Shown here: positions 1-6,724 of the stretch, piece by piece
Position numbering within the stretch: the first letter of the stretch is position 1
Layout of the letters: each line of letters starts with the position of its first letter
DNA from: Actinomycetota bacterium
GTDB lineage: Bacteria; Actinomycetota; Acidimicrobiia; Acidimicrobiales; Aldehydirespiratoraceae
Direction: 5' to 3'
Length of the DNA: 16,610 nucleotides
Assembly: GCA_012271125.1 (NCBI GenBank)
Contig: JAAXHB010000025.1
Location: 1-16,610, forward strand
Made by a program: the position numbers and the translations under genes
The notes under the pieces: model-generated
What the model was told of the DNA's origin: nothing
What the model saw: only the letters and a program-made list of their open reading frames with translations
The model's database searches: none

Positions 1-195
1 AACACCAACGGCAGCCAGTTCTTCATTATCAGTGGTTCCCAAGGTGCTGCCTTGCCGCCGCAGTATTCGCTTTTCGGCAAGGTCGTCGCCGGCGGAGACA
101 TAGTCGAGGCGATGCAAAATGTTGAAACAGGCTCTGGTGATCGTCCCGTTCATGACGTCACCATGACCTCAGTAACGATCACCGAATCTGACTAG
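1..195 (+). CDS. Peptidyl-prolyl cis-trans isomerase, cyclophilin type (C-terminal part only)
   Basis: The reading frame is open from base 1 and ends at TAG 193-195, so the N-terminal part lies before the window. The 64 visible residues begin with NTNGSQFFI, the active-site motif of cyclophilins. They continue through YSLFGKVVAG, a conserved late strand, to the terminal V-T-M-x-S-V-x-I strand typical of bacterial PpiA/PpiB proteins. The family catalyses cis-trans isomerisation of Xaa-Pro bonds and helps folding. Whether this one is cytoplasmic or exported cannot be judged without the N-terminus. The next gene starts 43 bases downstream on the same strand with its own ribosome binding site, so co-transcription is possible. 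Confidence 0.92.
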   Translation, partial: NTNGSQFFIISGSQGAALPPQYSLFGKVVAGGDIVEAMQNVETGSGDRPVHDVTMTSVTITESD

Positions 196-238
196 ACAGG
201 AAACGATCTAGACAACATACGAATAGGAGTAACGCAAT

Positions 239-1090
239 ATGGCAATCAAAACTGTCGGCGTAATCGGCGTTGGCACAATGGGCAGCGGCATCGTTGAGGT
301 TGCCGCCCGCAACAAGCTCAACGTCGTCGCCCGAGAAGCCTCACCCGAAATCCTCGAAACCGCCAAGGCACGAGTCGAAGCGTCGATGAACAAGGCCGTC
401 GAGCGCGCCAAGATGGAAGAAGCCGACCGCGACGCATCCCTTGCCGCTATCACCTGGACTGACGACCTGGGCGACCTTGCGCCATGTGATCTCACCATCG
501 AAGCCATCGTCGAAAACCTGTCCGCCAAGCTCGAAGTCTTTGGCGCTTTGGACGGAATCCTCGGCGATCAAGCAATCATGGCAACCAACACTTCGTCGAT
601 TCCCATTATCGACATTGCCATGGGCACGTCACGACCTGAGCGCGTGCTAGGTCTGCACTTCTTTAATCCAGCAACAGTTATGAAGCTCGTTGAGCTGATC
701 TCAACGCAACGCACTGACGATGCCGTCGCCGCTGAAGTCACGACTTTTGCGACCGACGTGCTCGGCAAGCGTGTCATACCAGCTCCTGACCGTGCCGGCT
801 TCATCGTCAACAAGTTGCTCGTGCCGTACCTGTGCCAAGCCATTGAAATGTACGAAGGAGGCCACGCTTCGGCTACTGACATTGACGAAGCCATGAAGCT
901 TGGCGCAGCTCACCCAATGGGCCCGCTTGAGTTGGCTGACCTAGTCGGTCTTGACGTTTGCCTTTGGACAGCCGAGTCTCTTTATGACGAATACGGTGAA
1001 CGTTTTCTCGCGCCGCCGCCGCTGCTACGCCGCATGGTCGCCGCCGGCCACCTCGGTCGCAAAACCAAAAAAGGCTTCTACACCTACTAG
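239..1090 (+). CDS. hbd: 3-hydroxybutyryl-CoA (3-hydroxyacyl-CoA) dehydrogenase
   Basis: This 283-residue protein has the usual length of single-domain 3-hydroxyacyl-CoA dehydrogenases (Hbd/FadB2/PaaH type). An N-terminal Rossmann fold carries G10-x-G12-x-x-G15 for NAD(P). The catalytic set is visible: S119 in NTSS, H140 in HFFNP, E152 in KLVELI and N191 in FIVNKLL. The C-terminal dimerisation domain has HPMGPLELADLVGLD and ends GRKTKKGFYTY, both hallmarks of the family. It interconverts 3-hydroxyacyl-CoA and acetoacetyl/3-oxoacyl-CoA, in fatty acid oxidation or butyrate-type metabolism. Chain-length preference and cofactor are not readable. The start is supported by AGGAG at 225-229, nine bases before the ATG. 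It converges on the metalloprotease-like gene 21 bases downstream. Confidence 0.93.
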   Translation: MAIKTVGVIGVGTMGSGIVEVAARNKLNVVAREASPEILETAKARVEASMNKAVERAKMEEADRDASLAAITWTDDLGDLAPCDLTIEAIVENLSAKLEVFGALDGILGDQAIMATNTSSIPIIDIAMGTSRPERVLGLHFFNPATVMKLVELISTQRTDDAVAAEVTTFATDVLGKRVIPAPDRAGFIVNKLLVPYLCQAIEMYEGGHASATDIDEAMKLGAAHPMGPLELADLVGLDVCLWTAESLYDEYGERFLAPPPLLRRMVAAGHLGRKTKKGFYTY

Positions 1091-1105
1091 TAGCCCTACC
1101 CCGAG

Positions 1106-1137
1106 CACCGCTATCCAATGGTTAGGTGGGAGCGGTG
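1106..1137. terminator. Possible hairpin between convergent genes
   Basis: CACCGCT (1106-1112) can pair with AGCGGTG (1131-1137) across an 18-base loop that has weak inner pairing. It lies between the converging ends of hbd (stop at 1090) and the minus-strand gene whose stop is at 1111-1113. There is no clear T-run on either side, so intrinsic termination is only a guess from position. Confidence 0.3.
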
Positions 1138-1530
1138 GGTGAGCCAGTTTTCGGAGACGACACGAGCTTGGCGTTCATATGAAATCGCCCCATAAGCGAC
1201 TTCGTGTCTGCGGGTCTTGAACAACAACCTCATGTACTCCGAGACATAACCCCACCAAAAACGCGACAACCCCAGTCGTTCATACTGCAACACATGGACC
1301 AGCTCATGTGCCAGTAGCTCCGAATAGTCACCCACTAGCTCGCGGTGGCACAAGAAAACCCACCGCCCCAAAGTGACCGCCCGCACCCCCGGCCCAAGCC
1401 AACCCACACGAATTAACCGCACCCGTTGCCCCAAATCTGTCGACAGACCAAAGGCAGCAATTTCTGCGCTGGTCAAGCCTCTTACTTTGCGCACCCGCAA
1501 CCCCTGAAACCATTGTGTAACGACCTTCAT
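1111..1530 (-). CDS. Small HExxH putative zinc metalloprotease-like protein
   Basis: This 139-residue protein has one clear functional signature, HELVHVLQYE, with H75-E76-x-x-H79 as in zincin metallopeptidases. A downstream stretch, HEVAYGAISYERQA, contains E119, a candidate third zinc ligand. The arrangement (HExxHVxQ, an aromatic segment, then an ISYE motif) resembles the DUF4157-like group as I remember it; substrate and cellular role are unknown. I see no signal peptide. FWWGYVSEYM is aromatic but too short for a confident membrane segment. The start lies 14 bases after the cysS stop on the same strand, so the two are probably co-transcribed. There is no obvious Shine-Dalgarno, so initiation may be weak or coupled to cysS. 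It could be catalytically inactive. Confidence 0.7.
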   Translation of the reverse strand: MKVVTQWFQGLRVRKVRGLTSAEIAAFGLSTDLGQRVRLIRVGWLGPGVRAVTLGRWVFLCHRELVGDYSELLAHELVHVLQYERLGLSRFWWGYVSEYMRLLFKTRRHEVAYGAISYERQARVVSENWLTHRSHLTIG

Positions 1531-1544
1531 CGAACAGTCGCGAT

Positions 1545-2927
1545 TTAACAGTCTCTATGCCAGCTGCAGCCACCAGCGGTGTCTTCCACCACCACACCCA
1601 TCTCCGCTAACTGATCCCGGATCGAATCCGCCAACGCAAAATCCTTGGCTTCGCGTGCTGCTTGACGTTGCGCTACCAGGTCATCAATCTCAGTGTCTGG
1701 GGTTTCGTCTATGACCTCCAATCCCAGCACCGCTGCCAACTTCAACGCGGTCATTGACAGCTCCGCCGAGCAATCGTCGCCGGCGTCAATAGATGCATTG
1801 GCTTTGCGTACTAGCTCAAAGATCACACCAAGCGCTTCGGGCGTGCCCATGTCGTTATCCATGGCCTGACGAAACGCCCCAACTGCGTCGGCGGCTTCGT
1901 TGCCAGCCGCCTCCAAATCGTCAACAACCTGTGCACGGGTCAAACAAGCCCGTCGTGCTAGAGCATCCAGCCGAGCTGCCGCCGTTCGTGACGATGCCAT
2001 CAGCTCAGCGTTCACTTCCATCGTCTTGCGATAATGCGTCTGCAATACCAGCAGGCGAAATGCCCGCCCATTCTGCGGATGCTCCTCCAACAACTCCCCA
2101 ACCGTGCGGAAGTTGCCCAGCGACTTCGCCATTTTCGCCCCGTCCACATTGAGCATCGCGTTATGAATCCAATGCCGAGCAAACTCCCGCCCCGCACCAA
2201 TGGCCTCAGCACGCTCATTGGTGTGATGCGGAAAAACAAGGTCATCGCCGCCGCCATGCAGGTCGAAACCGTCACCAAGCAAACCCAAACTCATCGCCGC
2301 GCATTCAATATGCCAACCCGGACGTCCCTCACCCCACGGCGACGGCCAGGTCGGCTCACCCGGTTTCGCTGCCTTCCACAGAGCGAAATCCAGCGGGTCT
2401 TCCTTGGTCTCATCCACCGCAACCCGACTCCCAGCCGACTCCGCCAAGTCAGCAAGGTCACGATGCACCAGGTCGCAATACCCAGGCACCTTGTGCACCC
2501 GCAAATACACACCTGAATCAGTCACATACGCCGAATCATTCCCCACCAGCTCTTCGATAAATGCCACCATCTCAGCAACCCATTCAGTGGCATGAGGCGT
2601 GTCATGAGGTGCCAACACCCCCAGCGCCGCCATCACATCTTTGTAGACAGCCTCCCATTCAGTCGCCACCTCAGATTCGCTGCGCCCCTCCTCGTTAGCA
2701 CGCTTAATGATCTTGTCGTCAATGTCGGTGATGTTGGCAACATGGCGCACCTCATAACCGCACCAGCTCAAATAACGACGCAACACGTCATAAGTCAGCG
2801 ACGAACGGGCGTGGCCAAGATGTGGGTGGTCGTATACCGTCGGCCCGCACACATACATGTCAACGTGCTCTGGCGAGCGCAACTCCAACGGCTTCACCGC
2901 CCCGCTCAACGTGTCATACAACTTCAT
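1545..2927 (-). CDS. cysS: Cysteinyl-tRNA synthetase
   Basis: This 460-residue class I aminoacyl-tRNA synthetase charges tRNA-Cys with cysteine. The zinc site that selects the cysteine thiol is complete: C27 in CGPTVYD, C209 in GWHIECAAM, H234 and E238 in VFPHHTNE, closely matching E. coli CysRS numbering. The HIGH motif is HLGH (36-39). The KMSKS motif appears as KMAKS (265-269), a tolerated variant. The region after about residue 300 contains the helical DALR-like and anticodon-binding parts, which the neighbouring MshC lacks; this separates the two paralogues. It starts with ATG, preceded by GTGAGGG. It lies 282 bases downstream of mshC in the same direction, and that gap holds repeat element 1. 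The small metalloprotease-like gene follows it closely. Confidence 0.95.
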   Translation of the reverse strand: MKLYDTLSGAVKPLELRSPEHVDMYVCGPTVYDHPHLGHARSSLTYDVLRRYLSWCGYEVRHVANITDIDDKIIKRANEEGRSESEVATEWEAVYKDVMAALGVLAPHDTPHATEWVAEMVAFIEELVGNDSAYVTDSGVYLRVHKVPGYCDLVHRDLADLAESAGSRVAVDETKEDPLDFALWKAAKPGEPTWPSPWGEGRPGWHIECAAMSLGLLGDGFDLHGGGDDLVFPHHTNERAEAIGAGREFARHWIHNAMLNVDGAKMAKSLGNFRTVGELLEEHPQNGRAFRLLVLQTHYRKTMEVNAELMASSRTAAARLDALARRACLTRAQVVDDLEAAGNEAADAVGAFRQAMDNDMGTPEALGVIFELVRKANASIDAGDDCSAELSMTALKLAAVLGLEVIDETPDTEIDDLVAQRQAAREAKDFALADSIRDQLAEMGVVVEDTAGGCSWHRDC

Positions 2928-2965
2928 GTGCCCTCACCTACAAAGGGACGGATCGCAGTGCCAGA

Positions 2966-3106
2966 TGACGGGCTTCATTCGGGAAATTTTTTCTGTCACC
3001 GATCCGCTTCACGCTTCGAGCCTGCGTTCCGTCTCTTCCGTTAGCACTACCCAGTCTCTCGCTACGGATCGACGTTCCCGAAATAAATTTCCCGAACTCA
3101 CCCCTA
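2966..3106. repeat. Repeat element 1, copy A (long hairpin upstream of cysS)
   Basis: A 12-bp perfect outer stem (2978-2989 with 3085-3096, TTCGGGAAATTT/AAATTTCCCGAA) encloses a 7-bp perfect inner stem (3000-3006 with 3065-3071, CGATCCG/CGGATCG). Inside is a core of about 58 bases that recurs at 4507-4564 with about 48 of 58 identities and no indels. A small ACGC/GCGT hairpin lies within the core. The stems differ in sequence from copy B but remain paired. The element lies between mshC and cysS, both read on the minus strand. It may be an RNA leader element or a dispersed DNA repeat. Confidence 0.85.
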
Positions 3107-3150
3107 CTCACAAAGGCAGCCTGACTCTTGTGGCCGTGCTGTGAATCTTG

Positions 3151-3216
3151 TGTGCGGGACGACATGAGTTTTAATTCTGAAGGGAAATGTGTGCGGGGCG
3201 ACATGGGATTTAATTC
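3151..3216 (+). repeat. Two 28-bp direct repeats at the 3' end of mshC
   Basis: The units 3151-3178 and 3189-3216 begin TGTGCGGGRCGACATG and end TTTAATTCT. They match at 25 of 28 positions and are separated by 10 bases. The second unit supplies the mshC stop codon (3210-3212) and the last codons before it. The start TGTGCGGG and the length resemble the terminal repeat of an insertion sequence, but no transposase is nearby, so the origin is unknown. Confidence 0.8.
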
Positions 3217-4403
3217 TTTAGTGCGATGCCGCAGAGGTTGCATAGGTCTTTGAGTGTGCGGGCGGCATCCGAAGTGTTGTCTGATGATGTGTGGATGGCC
3301 GACGCTAGTTCTTCTAATAAGTCTTTTGCTTGGGGGGTGTTGAGGTCGTCGTCGAGGGCAGCTCGGAGTTCGGTTGCGTAGCGGGTTGCGTCAAGCTCTG
3401 GGCCGACAGTTGGATTGCTTGTCTTCTGGGTGGCGGCGATGAGCTTGTCAAGCAAGGCGATGCCAGCGTCAATATCGGTGTCGACCCATTCGAAGTCGCT
3501 GCGATAATGCGTCCCCATAAGCGCAAGGCGAATAGCGGAATGTTCAGCCTGCTTTGCTAAGTCGCTTACAAAAACAAGATTCCCAAGCGACTTCGACATT
3601 TTCTCGCCGTCGTAACCAACGAGCCCGCAATGCATCCAGTGCCGTACAAACGGCTCCCCAGTCGCCGCTTCAGATTGTGCCCGCTCGCATTCATGATGCG
3701 GAAAAATCAAATCACTGCCACCGCCGTGCAAATCGATCTGATTTCCCAGCAAACCCATCGCCATAGCTGAGCACTCGATATGCCACCCCGGTCGCCCCGC
3801 ACCAAACGGCGACTGCCACACCGGTTCATCCTCCGCTGACGGCTGCCACAACACAAAATCCAGTGGATTGCGTTGCCGCTCATCGTCAGGCGTGCCACCA
3901 CGCTCAGCCGCCATGGCAACCATCGTCTCCTGATCATGTCCGCACAGCTCCCCGAAGCCGTCAAAGGTCGACACGTCAAAATACGTTGTGCCACCAGTCG
4001 TGTAGGTGTGCCCCTTAGCACTTAGCTGCTCCACCAGCTCAACCATCTCAGTGATCCACTCGGTGGCCTTGGGCTCCGACGCCGGCTCATGCGTCCACAA
4101 CGACTCCATGTCGCTGTGAAACCGCGCCGTCTGATCAGCCGCCAACGCCTCAAAGTCCACGCCCAGCTCACGAGCCTTCGGCAAGATCGAGTCATCGACG
4201 TCGGTGATGTTGCGAACCATCGTCACCTCATGACCGCTGTCAAGCAGCCGCCGAATCAGCAAGTCATAGGTCAAATACGTGCGGGCATGACCCAAATGCG
4301 TGCTGTCATAAGGGGTAATCCCGCACACATACATGCGAACATCACTGCGATTTTGCGGCACAAAATCAACGACACGCCCAGCCGCCGTGTCGTACAACCG
4401 CAC
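3210..4403 (-). CDS. mshC: Cysteine:glucosaminyl-inositol ligase (mycothiol biosynthesis)
   Basis: This 397-residue CysRS paralogue is MshC, which activates cysteine with ATP and joins it to 1-D-myo-inosityl-2-amino-2-deoxy-alpha-D-glucopyranoside, the penultimate step of mycothiol synthesis. MshC rather than CysRS is indicated by CGITPYDSTHLGHA, by ERGG in the middle, by KMSKSLGNLVFVS (KMSKS at 268-272), and by the short C-terminus without the tRNA anticodon-binding region. Zinc ligands are C27, C211, H236 and E240. The start is GTG (4401-4403), giving MRLYD as in other MshCs. No normally spaced Shine-Dalgarno precedes it: AGGGGG abuts the start, and TAGCCT lies six bases upstream, which fits a leaderless mRNA. 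Finding it next to cysS places the two main cysteine-adenylating enzymes in tandem. Mycothiol is made essentially only by Actinobacteria. Confidence 0.93.
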   Translation of the reverse strand: MRLYDTAAGRVVDFVPQNRSDVRMYVCGITPYDSTHLGHARTYLTYDLLIRRLLDSGHEVTMVRNITDVDDSILPKARELGVDFEALAADQTARFHSDMESLWTHEPASEPKATEWITEMVELVEQLSAKGHTYTTGGTTYFDVSTFDGFGELCGHDQETMVAMAAERGGTPDDERQRNPLDFVLWQPSAEDEPVWQSPFGAGRPGWHIECSAMAMGLLGNQIDLHGGGSDLIFPHHECERAQSEAATGEPFVRHWMHCGLVGYDGEKMSKSLGNLVFVSDLAKQAEHSAIRLALMGTHYRSDFEWVDTDIDAGIALLDKLIAATQKTSNPTVGPELDATRYATELRAALDDDLNTPQAKDLLEELASAIHTSSDNTSDAARTLKDLCNLCGIALKN

Positions 4404-4407
4404 CCCC

Positions 4408-4425
4408 TGAGGCTACCCACCCCTA
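4408..4425 (-). promoter_or_regulatory. Predicted mshC promoter, probably leaderless
   Basis: On the minus strand the -10-like TAGCCT (4410-4415) lies six bases before the GTG start, the spacing expected when transcription begins at the start codon. A 16-bp block (4410-4425) matches the ilvD promoter block (4732-4747) at 14 of 16 positions, reading in the opposite direction. No convincing -35 is visible. Confidence 0.45.
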
Positions 4426-4464
4426 GATTTCACAAGCCCTGCCATAATTCGGCTTGTCGGAAAT

Positions 4465-4606
4465 TGACGGGACTCAGTCGGAAAGCTTTTTTCTGCTCCA
4501 GAGCGGCTTAACGCTTCGAGCCTGTGTTCCTTCTCTTCCGACGGACATACTCAGTCTCTCGCTACCGCTCAACGTCACAGAAAAAACTTTCCACCTTCGC
4601 CCCTAC
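4465..4606. repeat. Repeat element 1, copy B (long hairpin upstream of mshC)
   Basis: The outer stem pairs GGAAAG-C-TTTTTTCTG (4480-4495) with CAGAAAAAACTTTCC (4578-4592), 15 bp with one bulged C. The inner stem is GAGCGG (4501-4506) with CCGCTC (4565-4570). The core 4507-4564 is colinear with copy A. Both stems have different sequences from copy A yet stay complementary, so pairing itself appears to be selected. Read towards mshC, copy B has the same orientation as copy A towards cysS. If mshC is leaderless, this copy lies upstream of its promoter and not in its mRNA. Confidence 0.85.
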
Positions 4607-4624
4607 GAGTCCAGACAGAGACGG

Positions 4625-4705
4625 CGTGAGTTGGGCTGGCAGGGTTGAATGCGCGCAACCGCGTTTAGCGTGAGCACATTCAAGCCTGATAAAGGCCAAC
4701 TCACG
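4625..4705 (+). repeat. Repeat element 2, left copy (hairpin upstream of ilvD)
   Basis: This 81-bp imperfect palindrome has an outer stem CGTGAGTTGG/CCAACTCACG (4625-4634 with 4696-4705) and an inner stem CAGGGTTGAATG/CATTCAAGCCTG (4640-4651 with 4677-4688, one mismatch). The 25-base loop is not symmetric and therefore defines an orientation. Positions 4630-4699 match the reverse complement of 6641-6710 at 68 of 70 positions. It sits 18 bases from element 1 copy B and about 50 bases before the ilvD start. Confidence 0.9.
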
Positions 4706-4713
4706 CTGTAAAA

Positions 4714-4754
4714 CCCCTTATGACACACACATAGGGGTAGGTAGTCTTGAGGGG
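4714..4754 (+). promoter_or_regulatory. Predicted ilvD promoter, probably leaderless, with overlapping inverted repeat
   Basis: ATGACA (4720-4725), 16 bases, then TAGTCT (4742-4747), and seven bases to the ATG, form a plausible -35/-10 pair for a leaderless transcript. GAGGGG abuts the ATG with no spacer and so is unlikely to act as a Shine-Dalgarno. CCCCTTATG (4714-4722) and CATAGGGG (4730-4737) form an inverted repeat over the -35 that might be an operator. Confidence 0.45.
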
Positions 4755-6614
4755 ATGGTTGAGTTGAGGTCACATACGACGACACAAGGCCGAAATATGG
4801 CAGGCGCCCGCGCTTTATGGCGTGCCACCGGCATGAAAGACGACGATTTCGACAAGCCGATTGTGGCAGTCGCGAACAGTTTTACGCAGTTCGTCCCAGG
4901 TCACGTCCATCTCAAAGACCTCGGCCAGCTCGTAGCTAGAGAAATCGAAGCCGCTGGCGGCGTCGCCAAAGAGTTCAACACAATCGCTGTCGACGACGGC
5001 ATCGCCATGGGTCACGACGGCATGCTCTACAGCCTCCCAAGCCGTGACCTGATCGCCGACTCGGTCGAATACATGGTCAACGCCCACTGCGCCGATGCCC
5101 TCGTGTGCATTTCGAACTGCGACAAGATCACCCCGGGGATGCTGATGGCAGCGATGCGGCTCAACATTCCGACCGTGTTCGTGTCAGGCGGGCCTATGGA
5201 AGCCGGCAAAACGAAGCTCGCCGGAGTCAGCGTCAAGCTCGATTTGATCGCCCCGATGATCGCCGCTGGCGACTCCAGCGTCAACGACGCTGACCTCGCC
5301 GAAATGGAACGCTCCGCCTGTCCGACCTGCGGGTCATGCTCTGGCATGTTCACCGCCAACTCTATGAACTGCCTCACAGAGGCGATGGGTCTGTCGCTGC
5401 CGGGCAACGGCACCGTGCTCGCCACCCACTCCGACCGTAAAGAACTGTTCCTCGAAGCCGGGCGACGCATCGTCGATCTGGCACGCCGCTACTACGAAAA
5501 AGATGACGACTCGGTGCTGCCACGCGAAATCTGCAACGCCTCAGCATTTGAAAACGCCATGCGCCTCGACATCGCCATGGGCGGCTCCACCAACACCGTT
5601 TTACACATCCTCGCCGCCGCCAAAGAAGCCGAAGCCGACTTCACGATGGCAGACATCGACCGCCTCAGCCGCTCCACACCCAACATCTGCAAGGTCGCCC
5701 CATCTACGCCGGACTACCACGTGGAAGACGTCCACCGGGCCGGTGGCATCATGGGCATCCTCGGCGAACTCGACCGTGCCGGCCTGCTCAACACCTCGGT
5801 TGCAACCATTCACTCCGAAACGCTTGGCACCGCCATAGAGCAATGGGATGTGATGCGTGACCCATCGCCTGAAGTCACCGAGTTTTACCGAGCCGGCCCT
5901 GCGGGAATCCCCACCCAGCAGGCATTCAGCCAGTCAACACGCTGGGACACACTTGACCTTGACCGAGCCGGCGGCTGCATCCGCAGCGTTGATCAGGCCT
6001 ACACCCAAACCGGCGGACTGGTCGTGCTCTACGGCAACCTCGCCCCCAACGGCTGCATCGTCAAAACCGCCGGCGTGGACGAGTCCATCTTCACTTTCTC
6101 AGGCCCAGCAAGAGTTTTCGAAAGCCAAGACTCAGCCTGTGCCGGCATTTTGGACGACTCCCCAACCGGCCTCGGCGCAGGTGACGTTGTCGTGGTGCGC
6201 TACGAAGGCCCTCGTGGCGGGCCGGGCATGCAAGAAATGCTGTACCCGACGTCTTACATCAAGTCACGCGGACTCGGCAAACAATGCGCCCTAATCACCG
6301 ACGGCCGCTTCTCCGGCGGCACTTCGGGTCTGTCTATAGGCCATGTGTCGCCTGAAGCTGCCGAAGGTGGAACCATCGCCCTGGTTCGTGACGGCGACAT
6401 GATCGACATAAGCATCGAAGAACGCTCAATTCAGTTGCGTGTCGACGACACCGAGCTCGCCGAACGTCGCGCTGCTGAAGACACCCGCCCTGGCGGTTGG
6501 CAACCAACCGAGCAGCGTGAACGCAAAGTTTCCCCCGCTTTGAAGGCTTATGCGGCTATGGCAACATCTGCCGACAAGGGTGCCGTCCGCGACATTTCTA
6601 ATATAGGTGCCTGA
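4755..6614 (+). CDS. ilvD: Dihydroxy-acid dehydratase
   Basis: This 619-residue iron-sulfur enzyme dehydrates 2,3-dihydroxy-isovalerate and 2,3-dihydroxy-3-methylvalerate to the 2-oxo acids that lead to valine, leucine and isoleucine. It is colinear with E. coli IlvD from [23 protein letters not shown] to the C-terminal [11 protein letters not shown]. Cluster ligands C122 (NCDKITPG) and C195 ([11 protein letters not shown]) are present, as is the second family signature, [14 protein letters not shown]. The third cysteine of the [2Fe-2S] subgroup is absent: residue 49 is Gly in FVPGH. This suggests the oxygen-sensitive E. coli-like [4Fe-4S] type. It stands alone, divergent from mshC. Hairpin element 2 lies on both sides in opposite orientations. 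Confidence 0.96.
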   Translation: MVELRSHTTTQGRNMAGARALWRATGMKDDDFDKPIVAVANSFTQFVPGHVHLKDLGQLVAREIEAAGGVAKEFNTIAVDDGIAMGHDGMLYSLPSRDLIADSVEYMVNAHCADALVCISNCDKITPGMLMAAMRLNIPTVFVSGGPMEAGKTKLAGVSVKLDLIAPMIAAGDSSVNDADLAEMERSACPTCGSCSGMFTANSMNCLTEAMGLSLPGNGTVLATHSDRKELFLEAGRRIVDLARRYYEKDDDSVLPREICNASAFENAMRLDIAMGGSTNTVLHILAAAKEAEADFTMADIDRLSRSTPNICKVAPSTPDYHVEDVHRAGGIMGILGELDRAGLLNTSVATIHSETLGTAIEQWDVMRDPSPEVTEFYRAGPAGIPTQQAFSQSTRWDTLDLDRAGGCIRSVDQAYTQTGGLVVLYGNLAPNGCIVKTAGVDESIFTFSGPARVFESQDSACAGILDDSPTGLGAGDVVVVRYEGPRGGPGMQEMLYPTSYIKSRGLGKQCALITDGRFSGGTSGLSIGHVSPEAAEGGTIALVRDGDMIDISIEERSIQLRVDDTELAERRAAEDTRPGGWQPTEQRERKVSPALKAYAAMATSADKGAVRDISNIGA

Positions 6615-6724
6615 CGGCGCGGTAGGCACTAACAGGGAAGTTGGCCTTTATCGGGCTTGAATGTGCTCACGCTAAACGCGGTTGCGCGCATTCAACCCCG
6701 CCAGCCCAACTTCCTAGGCACCTA
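6604..6724. terminator. Element 2 (inverted copy) as putative bidirectional terminator
   Basis: ilvD (stop 6612-6614) and the malic enzyme gene (stop 6722-6724) converge here. GGAAGTTGG (6636-6644) pairs with CCAACTTCC (6706-6714) around element 2. A further perfect 9-bp stem, TAGGTGCCT (6604-6612) with AGGCACCTA (6716-6724), reaches into both stop codons. There is no T-tract, so any termination would be structure-based. The position between two gene ends is the main argument. Confidence 0.5.
6636..6714 (-). repeat. Repeat element 2, right copy (inverted, downstream of ilvD)
   Basis: The 70-nt core (6641-6710) is the reverse complement of 4630-4699 except for two substitutions. These fall at positions that pair in the hairpin: A-T in the left copy (4641/4687) becomes G-C here. 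The outer stem also differs from the left copy but remains complementary. TAGGCACTAA (6623-6632) and TAGGCACCTAA (6715-6725) flank the element as near-identical direct repeats, which may be an old target-site duplication. Confidence 0.9.

Noticed and set aside
2034..3044. Rightward reading frames opposite cysS
   Set aside because: They mirror cysS codons in another frame and have no family resemblance.
3007..3064. tRNA gene within the element 1 core
   Set aside because: The AGGCTCGAAGCGT stretch vaguely resembles a T-arm, but no acceptor stem, D-arm or anticodon arm can be drawn.
3210..4403. A second cysteinyl-tRNA synthetase
   Set aside because: CGITPYD, the ERGG and KMSKSLGNLVFVS motifs and the missing anticodon-binding domain identify it as MshC.
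2966..4606. T-box leader for cysS or mshC
   Set aside because: The position before cysS suggested it, but there is no T-box sequence of the TGGNACCGCG type, no terminator with T-tract, and no clear specifier loop.
2966..4705. CRISPR array
   Set aside because: The repeats are long, few, palindromic and not regularly spaced, and no cas genes are present.
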